64,000 nucleotides of DNA, from contig NZ_FUXZ01000007.1 of assembly GCF_900167115.1 (NCBI RefSeq), forward strand, positions 62,001 to 126,000. Direction: 5' to 3'. Of this stretch, positions 15,453 through 24,005 are shown piece after piece (the first letter of the stretch is position 1; each line of letters starts with the position of its first letter). The stretch is from Eubacterium uniforme. Lineage in GTDB: Bacteria > Bacillota > Clostridia > Lachnospirales > Lachnospiraceae. Made by a program: the position numbers and the translations under genes. A model generated the notes under the pieces. That model had not been told where the DNA came from and did not search any database. It saw only the letters and a program-made list of their open reading frames with translations.

Positions 15453-16706
15453 ATGGATAAAAGAGCTTTGAAAAAAGCTGTTATAGACATAGTGTTAATG
15501 ATATTAATAGGTTGCGTCGTTATTGGCGCAACCATTGTTTATAACAGGAATTATAAGAAGAAATCAAAGGGGAAAGTATTAAATAATGGAGCAGTTAGTG
15601 TAGCTTCGATTAATATATGGTTCTGTGATGATTCATTAAAACCATATATTAGAAATATTAAAAAATCATTTGAAAAGGACTATCAGGTAAAGATTAATAG
15701 TAAATATGTTGATAAGGATACTTTATTTGAAAGTATAAATGAAGCAAATAAGAATAATCGTAAAGCAGCTCCGGACATGTATTTATTTCCAAGTGAAAAA
15801 CTTGAAAGTGCATATTTAGGAGGTATGAGTAAGGATGTTAAATTATCTGATGAGGATATGAGTAAACTTAGTGAGACAGGAATTGTTGCTGCAACTTATG
15901 ATGGTAAAATGAGAGCTTATCCTATCATGTTTGAAGAACCTGTGTTTGTTTACAATAAGGATTTATCATCTACACCTATGAAAACATTTGATGAAATATT
16001 AGCTTATGCTAAGCAGTTTGATAATACAAAATTTCCAAATGTAACAGATATTTTAAAATGGGATGTTAAGGAACTTCAGTATAACTATGCATTTGCTGGA
16101 GAATACTTAAATTTTGGTGGTAAGTATGGAGATAATGCAGAAGAAGTTGATGTTAATAACTTAAATGTTAAGGCTGCACTTACTTACTATAATAGTTTGA
16201 ATAATTATTTTGCTACGGATATAAATACTGTAAATTATGATAGTATTGTAAATGATTTTAATGATGGAAAGATTGTTTATACTATGATTAATTCAAAGGA
16301 TCTAAAGAAACTTGATAAAGTTAATTATGAGGTTACTAAGATTCCGGATATGACGGATATTTTAAAAACAAGAACTTTATCATTTACAACACTTCTTGCA
16401 GTTAATCCATATGGTAAAACTGTTAGAGATGATAACAATAAAGAATATGTTGATAAACTTATTTCATATATGCTTTTTGATAAAACTGATATTGTAGAAA
16501 AGAAATCAGATTATATCCCATGTGTTAAAAGTAACACTGACAATACTAAGAAAGCAATATATGAACAATATGAGGCATCTATTGGTCTTCCTAAGTTTGA
16601 ATATGCCAGTGGTTTTTACGTTTCGCTTGAAATTGCCATGGGAAAGGTATGGGAAGGTAAGAATATTGATGAAACTGTTGCAGAATTTGAAGACAGTTTA
16701 AAATAA
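15453..16706 (+). CDS. Orphan extracellular solute-binding protein, family 1 type
   Basis: The protein has 417 residues. An N-terminal hydrophobic segment (about residues 11-29) looks like an uncleaved anchor; its Cys is at LIGCVV, which could be a poor lipobox. The remainder is a two-lobed binding-protein fold of the ABC sugar/oligosaccharide family, with YPIMFEEPVFVYNKDL and PDMYLFPSEKL typical of the ligand-contact regions. No permease or ATPase gene is adjacent, so it either serves a distant transporter or works as a sensor or surface binding protein. TGGAGAA lies 7 nt before the ATG. The ligand is unknown. Confidence 0.7.
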   Translation: MDKRALKKAVIDIVLMILIGCVVIGATIVYNRNYKKKSKGKVLNNGAVSVASINIWFCDDSLKPYIRNIKKSFEKDYQVKINSKYVDKDTLFESINEANKNNRKAAPDMYLFPSEKLESAYLGGMSKDVKLSDEDMSKLSETGIVAATYDGKMRAYPIMFEEPVFVYNKDLSSTPMKTFDEILAYAKQFDNTKFPNVTDILKWDVKELQYNYAFAGEYLNFGGKYGDNAEEVDVNNLNVKAALTYYNSLNNYFATDINTVNYDSIVNDFNDGKIVYTMINSKDLKKLDKVNYEVTKIPDMTDILKTRTLSFTTLLAVNPYGKTVRDDNNKEYVDKLISYMLFDKTDIVEKKSDYIPCVKSNTDNTKKAIYEQYEASIGLPKFEYASGFYVSLEIAMGKVWEGKNIDETVAEFEDSLK

Positions 16707-16764
16707 TGCTAAAATATTTTTTGCAATTTACATTTAACACATAGATTTTTATTTTTAATTGTGA

Positions 16765-16817
16765 TAGAATAATAATTAGTTAATCATACGCCCGAATAAT
16801 TACAAGGAGGGCGTATG
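16765..16817 (+). promoter_or_regulatory. comEA leader: extended -10 promoter and hairpin hiding the ribosome site and AUG
   Basis: An extended -10 (TGATAGAAT, with TAGAAT at 16765-16770) would start transcription near 16777. A perfect 9-bp inverted repeat follows at once: CATACGCCC (16785-16793) pairs with GGGCGTATG (16809-16817) across a 15-nt loop. The right arm contains the 3' end of the AAGGAGG ribosome site and the whole ATG of comEA, so the folded leader would block initiation. Confidence 0.65.
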
Positions 16818-17441
16818 AGATTTTTTGGTGTCTTAATACTTGTCTGTGCTTTTGGATTAACTTCATGTAGTAAGAGTGAAGTGAGTACTAAATTGGAACA
16901 AGTAGAAACATATAGAAAAAGTGATAATAATAAGAAATCATTAAGTGACAATGAAAAAGTGGCTGGTTCAATAAATGAAACAGGAGAATTGGTGCCGAAT
17001 GGAAAAATAATGGTATATATTTATGGGGAAATAAAAAAGCCTGATGTATATACGTTAGATGAAGGGGCAAGAATTTGTGATTTGGTAGATATGGCTGGTG
17101 GTTATACAAAAAAGGCTGCCATATATTTAAATCTTGCAGCAAGACTTAATGATGGTGATCAGATTAAGGTGTTATCAAAAGAGGAGTATAAGAACAATAA
17201 CGGGCAGATTATTGATGATAAGCAGTTTGAAAATGTTGAAGAACATAGTGGAAAGATAAATATTAATTCTGCAGATGCAAATAAGCTTATGGAGTTATCT
17301 GGTATAGGACAAAGTAAAGCTAATGCAATAGTGGAATATAGGGAGAGTAATGGTGGCTTTAAAAGTATCAGTGATATTAAGAATGTATCTGGTATTGGTG
17401 AAGCTTTATATGAAAGAATAAAGGAAAAAATAGAAATCTAG
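16815..17441 (+). CDS. comEA: ComEA-like DNA-binding competence lipoprotein
   Basis: ComEA binds incoming double-stranded DNA at the outer face of the membrane and hands it to the ComEC channel. The 208 residues have a signal sequence ending in a lipobox-like LTSC (Cys18), an SLBB-type domain at about 57-118 (VYIYGEIKKPDVYTLDEGAR), a short linker and a C-terminal double helix-hairpin-helix DNA-binding unit (INSADANKLMELSGIG, INVSGIG-like second hairpin). Lipid anchoring instead of the usual N-terminal helix is notable. AAGGAGG precedes the ATG but is partly in the leader hairpin. comEC lies 3.2 kb downstream, separated by a two-component system and a GerMN lipoprotein. Confidence 0.85.
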   Translation: MRFFGVLILVCAFGLTSCSKSEVSTKLEQVETYRKSDNNKKSLSDNEKVAGSINETGELVPNGKIMVYIYGEIKKPDVYTLDEGARICDLVDMAGGYTKKAAIYLNLAARLNDGDQIKVLSKEEYKNNNGQIIDDKQFENVEEHSGKININSADANKLMELSGIGQSKANAIVEYRESNGGFKSISDIKNVSGIGEALYERIKEKIEI

Positions 17442-17453
17442 AAGAGGTGAGTT

Positions 17454-18143
17454 ATGGCAAGTAAGGTACTCGTTGTTGATGATGAAAAATTAATAGTTAA
17501 AGGTCTTAAATTTTCTCTTATGCAAGATGGCATGGAGGTTGATTGTGCATATGATGGTTTAGAAGCGGTTAATTATGCAAAGAATAATAATTATGATATG
17601 ATTTTATTAGATGTAATGCTTCCAAAACTTGATGGATTTGGAGTGTTACAGCATATTCGTGAATTTTCAAATGTTCCAATTATCATGCTTACAGCTAAGG
17701 GTGATGATATGGATAAGATATTAGGACTTGATTATGGTGCAGATGATTATATTACTAAACCATTTAATATATTAGAAGTTAAGGCTAGAATGAAGGCTAT
17801 TTTAAGAAGAAATTCACATGTTGCCAGTGCTCCAGTAGATACAAGTATTATTGAAAAAGATGATTTGAAACTTGATATAGATAGTAGAAGAGTATTTATT
17901 GAAGGAGTAGAGGTTAATCTTACTGCCAAAGAATTCCATATTTTAGAATTGTTAGTAACAAATCCTAATAAGGTGTATAGCAGAGAAATGCTCCTTGACA
18001 CAGTATGGGGCAAGGGTACACCGGGAGATGTTCGTACAGTTGATGTTCACGTTAGAAGACTTCGTGAAAAAATTGAAAAAAATCCAGGTGAGCCAAAGTA
18101 TGTATATACTAAGTGGGGAATTGGATACTATTACAAGGAATAA
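17454..18143 (+). CDS. OmpR/PhoB-family response regulator
   Basis: The receiver domain spans residues 1-115 with acidic pocket Asp9/Asp10, phospho-acceptor Asp53 in LLDVMLP, the conserved Thr in IIMLTAKG and Lys in YITKPFN. The winged-helix DNA-binding domain occupies about 130-229 (VNLTAKEFHILELL, VDVHVRRLREKI). At 229 residues it is complete. It begins 12 nt after comEA and is followed, with no gap, by its cognate kinase. The order regulator, kinase, GerMN lipoprotein resembles the actinobacterial MtrA-MtrB-LpqB set. The target genes cannot be read from sequence. Confidence 0.93.
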   Translation: MASKVLVVDDEKLIVKGLKFSLMQDGMEVDCAYDGLEAVNYAKNNNYDMILLDVMLPKLDGFGVLQHIREFSNVPIIMLTAKGDDMDKILGLDYGADDYITKPFNILEVKARMKAILRRNSHVASAPVDTSIIEKDDLKLDIDSRRVFIEGVEVNLTAKEFHILELLVTNPNKVYSREMLLDTVWGKGTPGDVRTVDVHVRRLREKIEKNPGEPKYVYTKWGIGYYYKE

Positions 18144-18145
18144 TG

Positions 18146-19681
18146 ATGAAGGAAAAGAAGTTTTATAAATTAGGACAAAAAGTCATAAAAAGTATATATG
18201 TTCATAATTTTTTAATAATGCTAGCGGTAATATTTATACCGCTAGTGTTGTTGTCTATATTCGTTTATACAATTGTTGAATCGACTGTTGTAGGTCAGAA
18301 GATGGCGCGTATAGAGACTCAGAATAATATTTTGAGGAACTATATTTTAAGTGAGAATTATATGGATTCAGGAGAATCCATTATTGTAGATACAGAACTT
18401 AGCCAGTTGTCAAATGTATATAATGGACGTATTGAAATAATTAATAAGAATTATAAGATTATTAAAGATACATTTGTTACTGATGAAGGTAAATTTTGTG
18501 TTACGGGAAGTGTGTTAAGAGCACTTAAGGGAGAACAGTATTCTCATTTTGATTCTGAAAAGAGATACATGGAATTTGCTATTCCACTTGTTAAAGTGGA
18601 TGGTAATGATAAAAGTAAGAATAATGTAGTTGGCGCTATTCTTGTTTTCTGTCAGGTTGAGGATATCGGTGATGTGAAGGATAAGATGGTTAATTTTATA
18701 TTCTTTTTCTTCTCAGTTATGATTTTAGTTGTTATAGGTGTTTCAGTATGGCTTTCTATGCTTGAAAAGAAGAGATATCATAAACTAACGAAAGCCATTG
18801 ATAGTTTAGGTAATAGAGATTTTGATACTAAACTAAACGTGGTTGATAATAATGAATTTATGATTATTTCAGATAAGTTTAATAAGACTGTTGAAAGTAT
18901 TAAGAGATTGGATGAATCAAGATCTCAGTTTGTTTCAAATGTGTCTCATGAACTTAAAACACCAATCACTTCCATGAAGATTTTAGCGGATTCTTTAGTT
19001 GGTCAGGATAACTTACCGATTGAGATATATCAGGAATTTATGACAGATATAGCATCTGAAATTGATCGAGAAAACGAAATAATTACTGACCTTCTTGATA
19101 TGGTTAAAATGGATAAGAAGACAGCAACTCTTAATTATTCTTCAGTTGATATTAAGGAGTTGATTGAACAGGTATTAAAGAGACTTACGCCAATTGCTAG
19201 TGAGAAGAATATAGAACTTGTTTTTGAAAGTTTCAGACCAGTTGTAGCTGATATTGATGAAGTAAAGTTTGGAAGAGCAATTTCTAACCTCGTGGAAAAT
19301 GCTATAAAATATAATGTAATGGATGGATGGGTTAGGGTTACGCTTAATTCGGATCATAAGTTTTTTTACATTACAATTAATGATTCTGGTATTGGTATTC
19401 CAGCTGAGAACATTGATAGAATTTTTGATAGATTTTATAGAGTTGATAAGGCCAGAGACAGGGAGACAGGTGGATCAGGATTAGGACTTTCAATTGTTAA
19501 GAACATCATTATTCTTCATGAAGGTGAAATAAAGGTATATAGTAAGGAAGAGGAAGGCACTACATTTTCAGTTAGAGTTCCGCTAAGAGTTCTTAAGGAA
19601 AACGAAAATATTGAAGATACAGGCTTTATAGAGATTCCTGAAGAAGAGGAGGACATATATGATGAAGAAGAAGATATGTAG
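18146..19681 (+). CDS. Sensor histidine kinase
   Basis: This is a membrane kinase partner of the preceding regulator, 511 residues from this start. Membrane spans at about 20-42 and 183-205 enclose an extracellular sensor of about 140 residues. A short HAMP-like linker, then the dimerisation box SNVSHELKTP with phospho-accepting His268, and ATPase motifs N (NLVENAIKY), G1 (NDSGIGIP) and G2 (GGSGLGLSIV) follow. The tail is very acidic. The start at 18146 is favoured because AAGGAA sits 5 nt upstream. The adjacent ATG at 18143 overlaps the regulator's stop codon and is too close to that site, and a frame from 18113 would lie inside the regulator. Confidence 0.93.
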   Translation: MKEKKFYKLGQKVIKSIYVHNFLIMLAVIFIPLVLLSIFVYTIVESTVVGQKMARIETQNNILRNYILSENYMDSGESIIVDTELSQLSNVYNGRIEIINKNYKIIKDTFVTDEGKFCVTGSVLRALKGEQYSHFDSEKRYMEFAIPLVKVDGNDKSKNNVVGAILVFCQVEDIGDVKDKMVNFIFFFFSVMILVVIGVSVWLSMLEKKRYHKLTKAIDSLGNRDFDTKLNVVDNNEFMIISDKFNKTVESIKRLDESRSQFVSNVSHELKTPITSMKILADSLVGQDNLPIEIYQEFMTDIASEIDRENEIITDLLDMVKMDKKTATLNYSSVDIKELIEQVLKRLTPIASEKNIELVFESFRPVVADIDEVKFGRAISNLVENAIKYNVMDGWVRVTLNSDHKFFYITINDSGIGIPAENIDRIFDRFYRVDKARDRETGGSGLGLSIVKNIIILHEGEIKVYSKEEEGTTFSVRVPLRVLKENENIEDTGFIEIPEEEEDIYDEEEDM

Positions 19682-20609
19682 TTATGTATTAATCCTTGTA
19701 TTGATTTCAGCTTTGTTTTCACAGTCGGCCTGCAAAAAGAAAAAAGATAATGGACTTGTTATATATTATATGAATCAGCAGAGTACAAAGTTATTAACAG
19801 ATTCTTTTTTTGCAGATTCAAAAAATGAGGAAGAAGTTTTGGTTGAGATGTTTGAAAAACTTCAAAGTAAACCAAGTGATGTTGATATGTTTGAAGCTAT
19901 ACCTGATAGTGTTAAGGTATTAGGTAGTGATATTGATACACAAACCAAAACGTTATCTGTAAATTTTAGTAAAGAGTATTATGATATTGAAAGGTCAACG
20001 GAAATCCTTACAAGAGCAGCAGTAGTACTCACAGTTACTCAGCTTGATTCTGTAAATTATGTGGACTTTTTAGTTGATGGTGCAAGACTTGTTGATTCAG
20101 ATGATCATATAGTTGGATTTATGAGTGAAAATTCATTTGCTGATATATCTGCAGGTAGTAAAATCACCAGTAGTACTAAAAGTGATTTTACAATTTACTT
20201 TGCGAATACGGACTATTCGAAGCTAGTTCCAGTTAAGCATACAGGTAGATATTTAGCTGATGCGTCTCTTGAAACTTATATTATTAAAGAAATAATAGAT
20301 GGACCGGATAGTTCAGAGTATAATGCTACAATTTCAGGAGAAACAAACCTTGTAAGTGCAGTAACTAACGATAATGTGTGTTATGTTATATTTGGTGATG
20401 ACTTTGAAACACTTAATGCAAGTTATAATTCAGATATACTCATATATTCAATAGTTAATTCTTTAGTAGAACTTCCTTATATTGATTCAGTTAGAATTTC
20501 AACATCTAGTTCAAGCGTGGATGGAAGTAATAGTTTTAATGGTATATCGCTTGAGGATAATTTTACAAAGAACCCAGATATTATTGAAGGAGATTTAAAT
20601 AAAAATTGA
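19659..20609 (+). CDS. GerMN-domain exported protein (probable lipoprotein)
   Basis: The protein has 316 residues. A hydrophobic leader ends at SQSAC, an imperfect lipobox (Gln at -3), followed by a Lys-rich stretch. Two GerMN-like modules follow, at about residues 30-150 and 165-290, the fold found in the Bacillus germination protein GerM and actinobacterial LpqB. The gene overlaps the end of the kinase gene by 23 nt (GAGGAGG ribosome site), so it is tightly coupled to the two-component system and probably modulates it. A sporulation role is not implied. Its stop overlaps the TTG start of comEC. Confidence 0.75.
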   Translation: MMKKKICSYVLILVLISALFSQSACKKKKDNGLVIYYMNQQSTKLLTDSFFADSKNEEEVLVEMFEKLQSKPSDVDMFEAIPDSVKVLGSDIDTQTKTLSVNFSKEYYDIERSTEILTRAAVVLTVTQLDSVNYVDFLVDGARLVDSDDHIVGFMSENSFADISAGSKITSSTKSDFTIYFANTDYSKLVPVKHTGRYLADASLETYIIKEIIDGPDSSEYNATISGETNLVSAVTNDNVCYVIFGDDFETLNASYNSDILIYSIVNSLVELPYIDSVRISTSSSSVDGSNSFNGISLEDNFTKNPDIIEGDLNKN

Positions 20610-22900
20610 TAGTTAAACGACCAATGATTATTGCGTTAATAGCCTACGTGCTAACCGAATGTATGGCTTATGCAAATTGTTCGATTAACATTTTTGTATA
20701 TACATATGCTGTGATTATGTTATTGTTTTTAGCGAATAGACGGTATATGCAAAAGAAAATATTAAAGAATAATAAAAAAGCCGAGCAGAAATCTGTTTCG
20801 GCTTTTATTTGTGCAGGGATTCTAATATTTCTTTCAGGATTACTTGGATATAATGTTATGGAGAAAGGTCTAGAAATAAAAGCAGAGGTATATAGACTTT
20901 ATAAGCCAGCAAGAAATGAAGGGAATTTTGATGAAAGGCGTTATGAATTAAGTATTCAGAATATATTTTTTTATGAGAAAGATGTAAATAATAATAGTAT
21001 TAAAAATGGAGAAAAAGATAATAAAAAGCATAAGATAGGTTTTATAAATCCTATTATTTATCCTAATGATGGTAATTTTGCTGGTTTAATAAAAAAGAAT
21101 ATAAGTTTTTTTGCAAAGAACTATATGGATAATTTAAGTAAGATAAAGTTGTGGATGGAGTATAAAATAGATAATAATTGTGATGAGGAAACAGCCTCTA
21201 TTTATAGAGCTCTTTTGATAGGAGATAAAAAATCTATTACAGAGGATGATAAATTAATGTTTCGAATAGCAGGTATTTCTCATATATTTGCTATTTCAGG
21301 ATTACATATCTCTATATTAGGAATAGGATTATATAATTTATTAAGAAAGAAATTTATGATGCCTTTTTCAGTATTGGTTAGTATCTTTCTGATTGTAAAT
21401 TATTCTCTTATGATCGGTATTAGTGTTTCTACAACAAGAGCAATAGTCATGTTTGCACTTAGAATGATAGCTGAAGTATATGGGAGAAAATACGATGAAG
21501 TAAATGGATATATTATTAGTTTAATGATTGTGAGCAGTATTTATCCTTGGGGATTTACAGGATTTTCTTATCAGATGTCATTTGCTGCTGTGGGAGTATG
21601 TTATTTTATTATTCCAAAGGTGACAGGGTTTCTTAAAATCAATAGTTTTGTTTTAAGAACTATTATATCGAGTGCAATTCTAAATATGTTTTTAAGTGTT
21701 TTAATTGCTATTAATTACTATGAGATTTATCCATATACTGTATTGACAAATATATGTATATTACCTTTTATGGGGGTTGTTATAGTATTAGGATTTCTTG
21801 GATTGTTTAAAATTGGAGGATTTTTGATAAAATGTGGAATGGGATTATGTGATGTAATATGTAGTTTTAAATATAGTCGGATTATATGTGGAAAGATAAA
21901 TGAATGGCAAATAATAGTAATAATAATTATCTTTATGGTTTACATAATATATATAAAGGTATCAGAGAACAAAGACGAAAGAAATAAAATAAAAACAGGA
22001 GATTTTAATGATTATAAGGATGAGAAGAAAACTGCAGTAATAAAATGGATTAGTACAGGATTAATTTATGTAGCGGTATTTGCTAATGTTGGTTTTGGAA
22101 TACATATTAAGGATTTTTTAATCAATTATTTTAACATATCAGAACGCAAGATTGAGATGGTTATGGTTGATGTAGGTCAAGGGGATTTCTTTTATGTTAA
22201 AACCAAAGAAGGACTTAATGTAACAATTGATGGTGGAAGTAGTGATATAAGGGAAGTAGCTAAATACAGGATGGTTCCTTTTTTGAAATATAAGGGAATA
22301 AGTACGATTGATTATGCGTTTATTTCACATGGAGACGATGATCATAATAACGGAATAATGGATATTATAACTAATTATGATTTGTATGGAATTAGTATTA
22401 GTAATCTTATAGTCACAAAGTTAGATAATATGGATGAGTCGTTAGAAAGGATTATAGATACAGCATATGCTTATGGCGTTAATGTAATAAGGATGGAAGA
22501 AGGAGATAAGCTCCTTGATTTTATATGTGTTATGCCATACAAGGAACTGACGTATGAAGATCCTAATGAGGCTTCAATGGTGTTGTCTTATGAAGATAAA
22601 GAAACATCGGCATTATTTACTGGAGATTATAATTATGATGAAGAGTATTTGCTAAATAATATAAGCAAATATACGGATGTTGAGTCGTACACTATCTTAA
22701 AAGTGGCTCATCATGGATCAAGATTCTCAACAACTGATAGCTTTCTAAAAAAAATAAAACCTGATTATGCATGGATTTCCTGTGGGATAAAGAATAGATA
22801 TGGGCATCCCGCTAACGAATTATTAGAAAGAATAAGTAAAAATACAAGTGCATCAATTTATGTTACAAAGGAAGTTGGTGAGGTTGAATATAATAAATAA
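20606..22900 (+). CDS. comEC: ComEC/Rec2-family DNA uptake channel
   Basis: ComEC forms the membrane channel that brings single-stranded DNA into the cell. The 764 residues include N-terminal spans, the Competence domain (ISHIFAISGLHISILG at about 225-240, then many helices to about residue 440) and a C-terminal metallo-beta-lactamase domain (VDVGQGDFFYV near residue 518, SHGDDDHNNG near 572, HHGSRFST near 705) that may degrade the second strand. The best start is TTG 20606, overlapping the upstream stop, with GGAG about 13 nt before it; the first ATG (20624) has no ribosome site. A terminator-like hairpin lies within the first 200 nt of the gene. Confidence 0.9.
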   Translation: MIVKRPMIIALIAYVLTECMAYANCSINIFVYTYAVIMLLFLANRRYMQKKILKNNKKAEQKSVSAFICAGILIFLSGLLGYNVMEKGLEIKAEVYRLYKPARNEGNFDERRYELSIQNIFFYEKDVNNNSIKNGEKDNKKHKIGFINPIIYPNDGNFAGLIKKNISFFAKNYMDNLSKIKLWMEYKIDNNCDEETASIYRALLIGDKKSITEDDKLMFRIAGISHIFAISGLHISILGIGLYNLLRKKFMMPFSVLVSIFLIVNYSLMIGISVSTTRAIVMFALRMIAEVYGRKYDEVNGYIISLMIVSSIYPWGFTGFSYQMSFAAVGVCYFIIPKVTGFLKINSFVLRTIISSAILNMFLSVLIAINYYEIYPYTVLTNICILPFMGVVIVLGFLGLFKIGGFLIKCGMGLCDVICSFKYSRIICGKINEWQIIVIIIIFMVYIIYIKVSENKDERNKIKTGDFNDYKDEKKTAVIKWISTGLIYVAVFANVGFGIHIKDFLINYFNISERKIEMVMVDVGQGDFFYVKTKEGLNVTIDGGSSDIREVAKYRMVPFLKYKGISTIDYAFISHGDDDHNNGIMDIITNYDLYGISISNLIVTKLDNMDESLERIIDTAYAYGVNVIRMEEGDKLLDFICVMPYKELTYEDPNEASMVLSYEDKETSALFTGDYNYDEEYLLNNISKYTDVESYTILKVAHHGSRFSTTDSFLKKIKPDYAWISCGIKNRYGHPANELLERISKNTSASIYVTKEVGEVEYNK
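20776..20810 (+). terminator. Intragenic terminator-like hairpin in comEC
   Basis: AAAAGCCGA (20776-20784) pairs perfectly with TCGGCTTTT (20798-20806), extended inside by CAGA/TCTG, and is followed by ATTT. It has an intrinsic-terminator layout but lies 170 nt inside the comEC reading frame. It could give premature termination when translation is weak. Confidence 0.55.
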
Positions 22901-22971
22901 TTAGTGCGGAGTTTACGGAAATATGGTATATTATAAGGAGTCGCGAATAAAGCAGAAGTTTAGTTTAACAT

Positions 22972-23964
22972 ATGGATTTGGGTTTATTTATGAAAAACAT
23001 TAATAATGATATTAAAGATAAAAAATTTAAAAGTGTATATCTTCTGTATGGGGAAGAAGGGTATCTTGTAAAGTTATATAAGGATAAACTTATTGAGGCC
23101 ATTACGAGTGGAGACCCTATGAATACCATGAAGTATGAAGGCGATAAGATTGATATTATAAGTTTGATAGATGATATTAATACTGCACCATTTTTCGCTG
23201 ATCATAGATTGATTTTGGTTGAGAATACTAATCTGTTTAAAAAGGCGAATGATGATTTGGTTGAGGCAATAGGTAATGTACCTGAGCAAAATGTGGTGGT
23301 ATTTGTTGAAAAAGAAGTTGATAAAAGAGGTAAACTTTTTAAACAAATAAAATCAAAAGGTTATCCATGTGAATTAAACTATTTAAGTGAAAGTGATTTA
23401 TTTAATTGGACACTGAAACAGATTAATGGACAGAACAAAAAAATAAGCAAAGATACTCTTAACTTGTTTTTATCGAAAACAGATGGCGATATGTATATGG
23501 TAAGTAACGAAATTGCTAAATTAGTTGCCTATGTTGGAGATAGGGAAGTTATAGAATCTAGTGACGTTGAAGTTTTATGCCAGGCACCTGTTGTAGGAAA
23601 GATATTTGATATGACTGATGCAATGTCTGTTAAGAATAAGAAGAAAACTATGGAGCTTTATTATGATTTGATAGCAGCTAAAGAAGCGCCAGCTTATATT
23701 CTTACTATGTTAATTAGGCAGTTTGATTTACTTCTTACAACTAAGGAATTGGCAGATAGAGGATATGGTGTAGAAACAATTTCTAAAGAGATGAAGATTC
23801 ATAGTTTTGTTATTAAAAAGTGTTTTAATCAAAGTAAGAATTTTGATGGTAAAACTTTGAAGTTGGCTTATAAGGCATCTGTAAAGATGATGGAAAAAAT
23901 AAGAAGCGGATTGATGGATGAAAAGGTTGGTGTTGAAATGCTTCTTATGAAGTATAGTGGGTAA
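22972..23964 (+). CDS. holA: DNA polymerase III delta subunit
   Basis: HolA is the clamp-loader subunit that opens the sliding clamp. The 330 residues match the family: SVYLLYGEEGYLVK at the N-terminus (degenerate ATPase fold without a working P-loop), FFADHRLILVEN, VVFVEKEVDKRGKLFK, and the C-terminal collar helices with APAYILTMLIRQFDLLL. The start is uncertain because ATG 22972 lacks a clear ribosome site; Met7 at 22990 is no better. A possible extended -10 (TGGTATATT, 22924-22932) precedes it. comEC followed by holA is the usual Firmicutes order. rpsT, the usual next gene in Bacillus, is displaced 27 kb downstream. Confidence 0.92.
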   Translation: MDLGLFMKNINNDIKDKKFKSVYLLYGEEGYLVKLYKDKLIEAITSGDPMNTMKYEGDKIDIISLIDDINTAPFFADHRLILVENTNLFKKANDDLVEAIGNVPEQNVVVFVEKEVDKRGKLFKQIKSKGYPCELNYLSESDLFNWTLKQINGQNKKISKDTLNLFLSKTDGDMYMVSNEIAKLVAYVGDREVIESSDVEVLCQAPVVGKIFDMTDAMSVKNKKKTMELYYDLIAAKEAPAYILTMLIRQFDLLLTTKELADRGYGVETISKEMKIHSFVIKKCFNQSKNFDGKTLKLAYKASVKMMEKIRSGLMDEKVGVEMLLMKYSG

Positions 23965-24005
23965 ATTTAGTTCACGTTAGATTTTTGATAATGAAGGGTG
24001 GAAAA

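Noticed and set aside
19659-20609. GerMN gene as evidence for spore formation
   Set aside because: The domain also occurs in non-spore-forming Actinobacteria (LpqB), and gpr and spoIIP are missing from their usual place.
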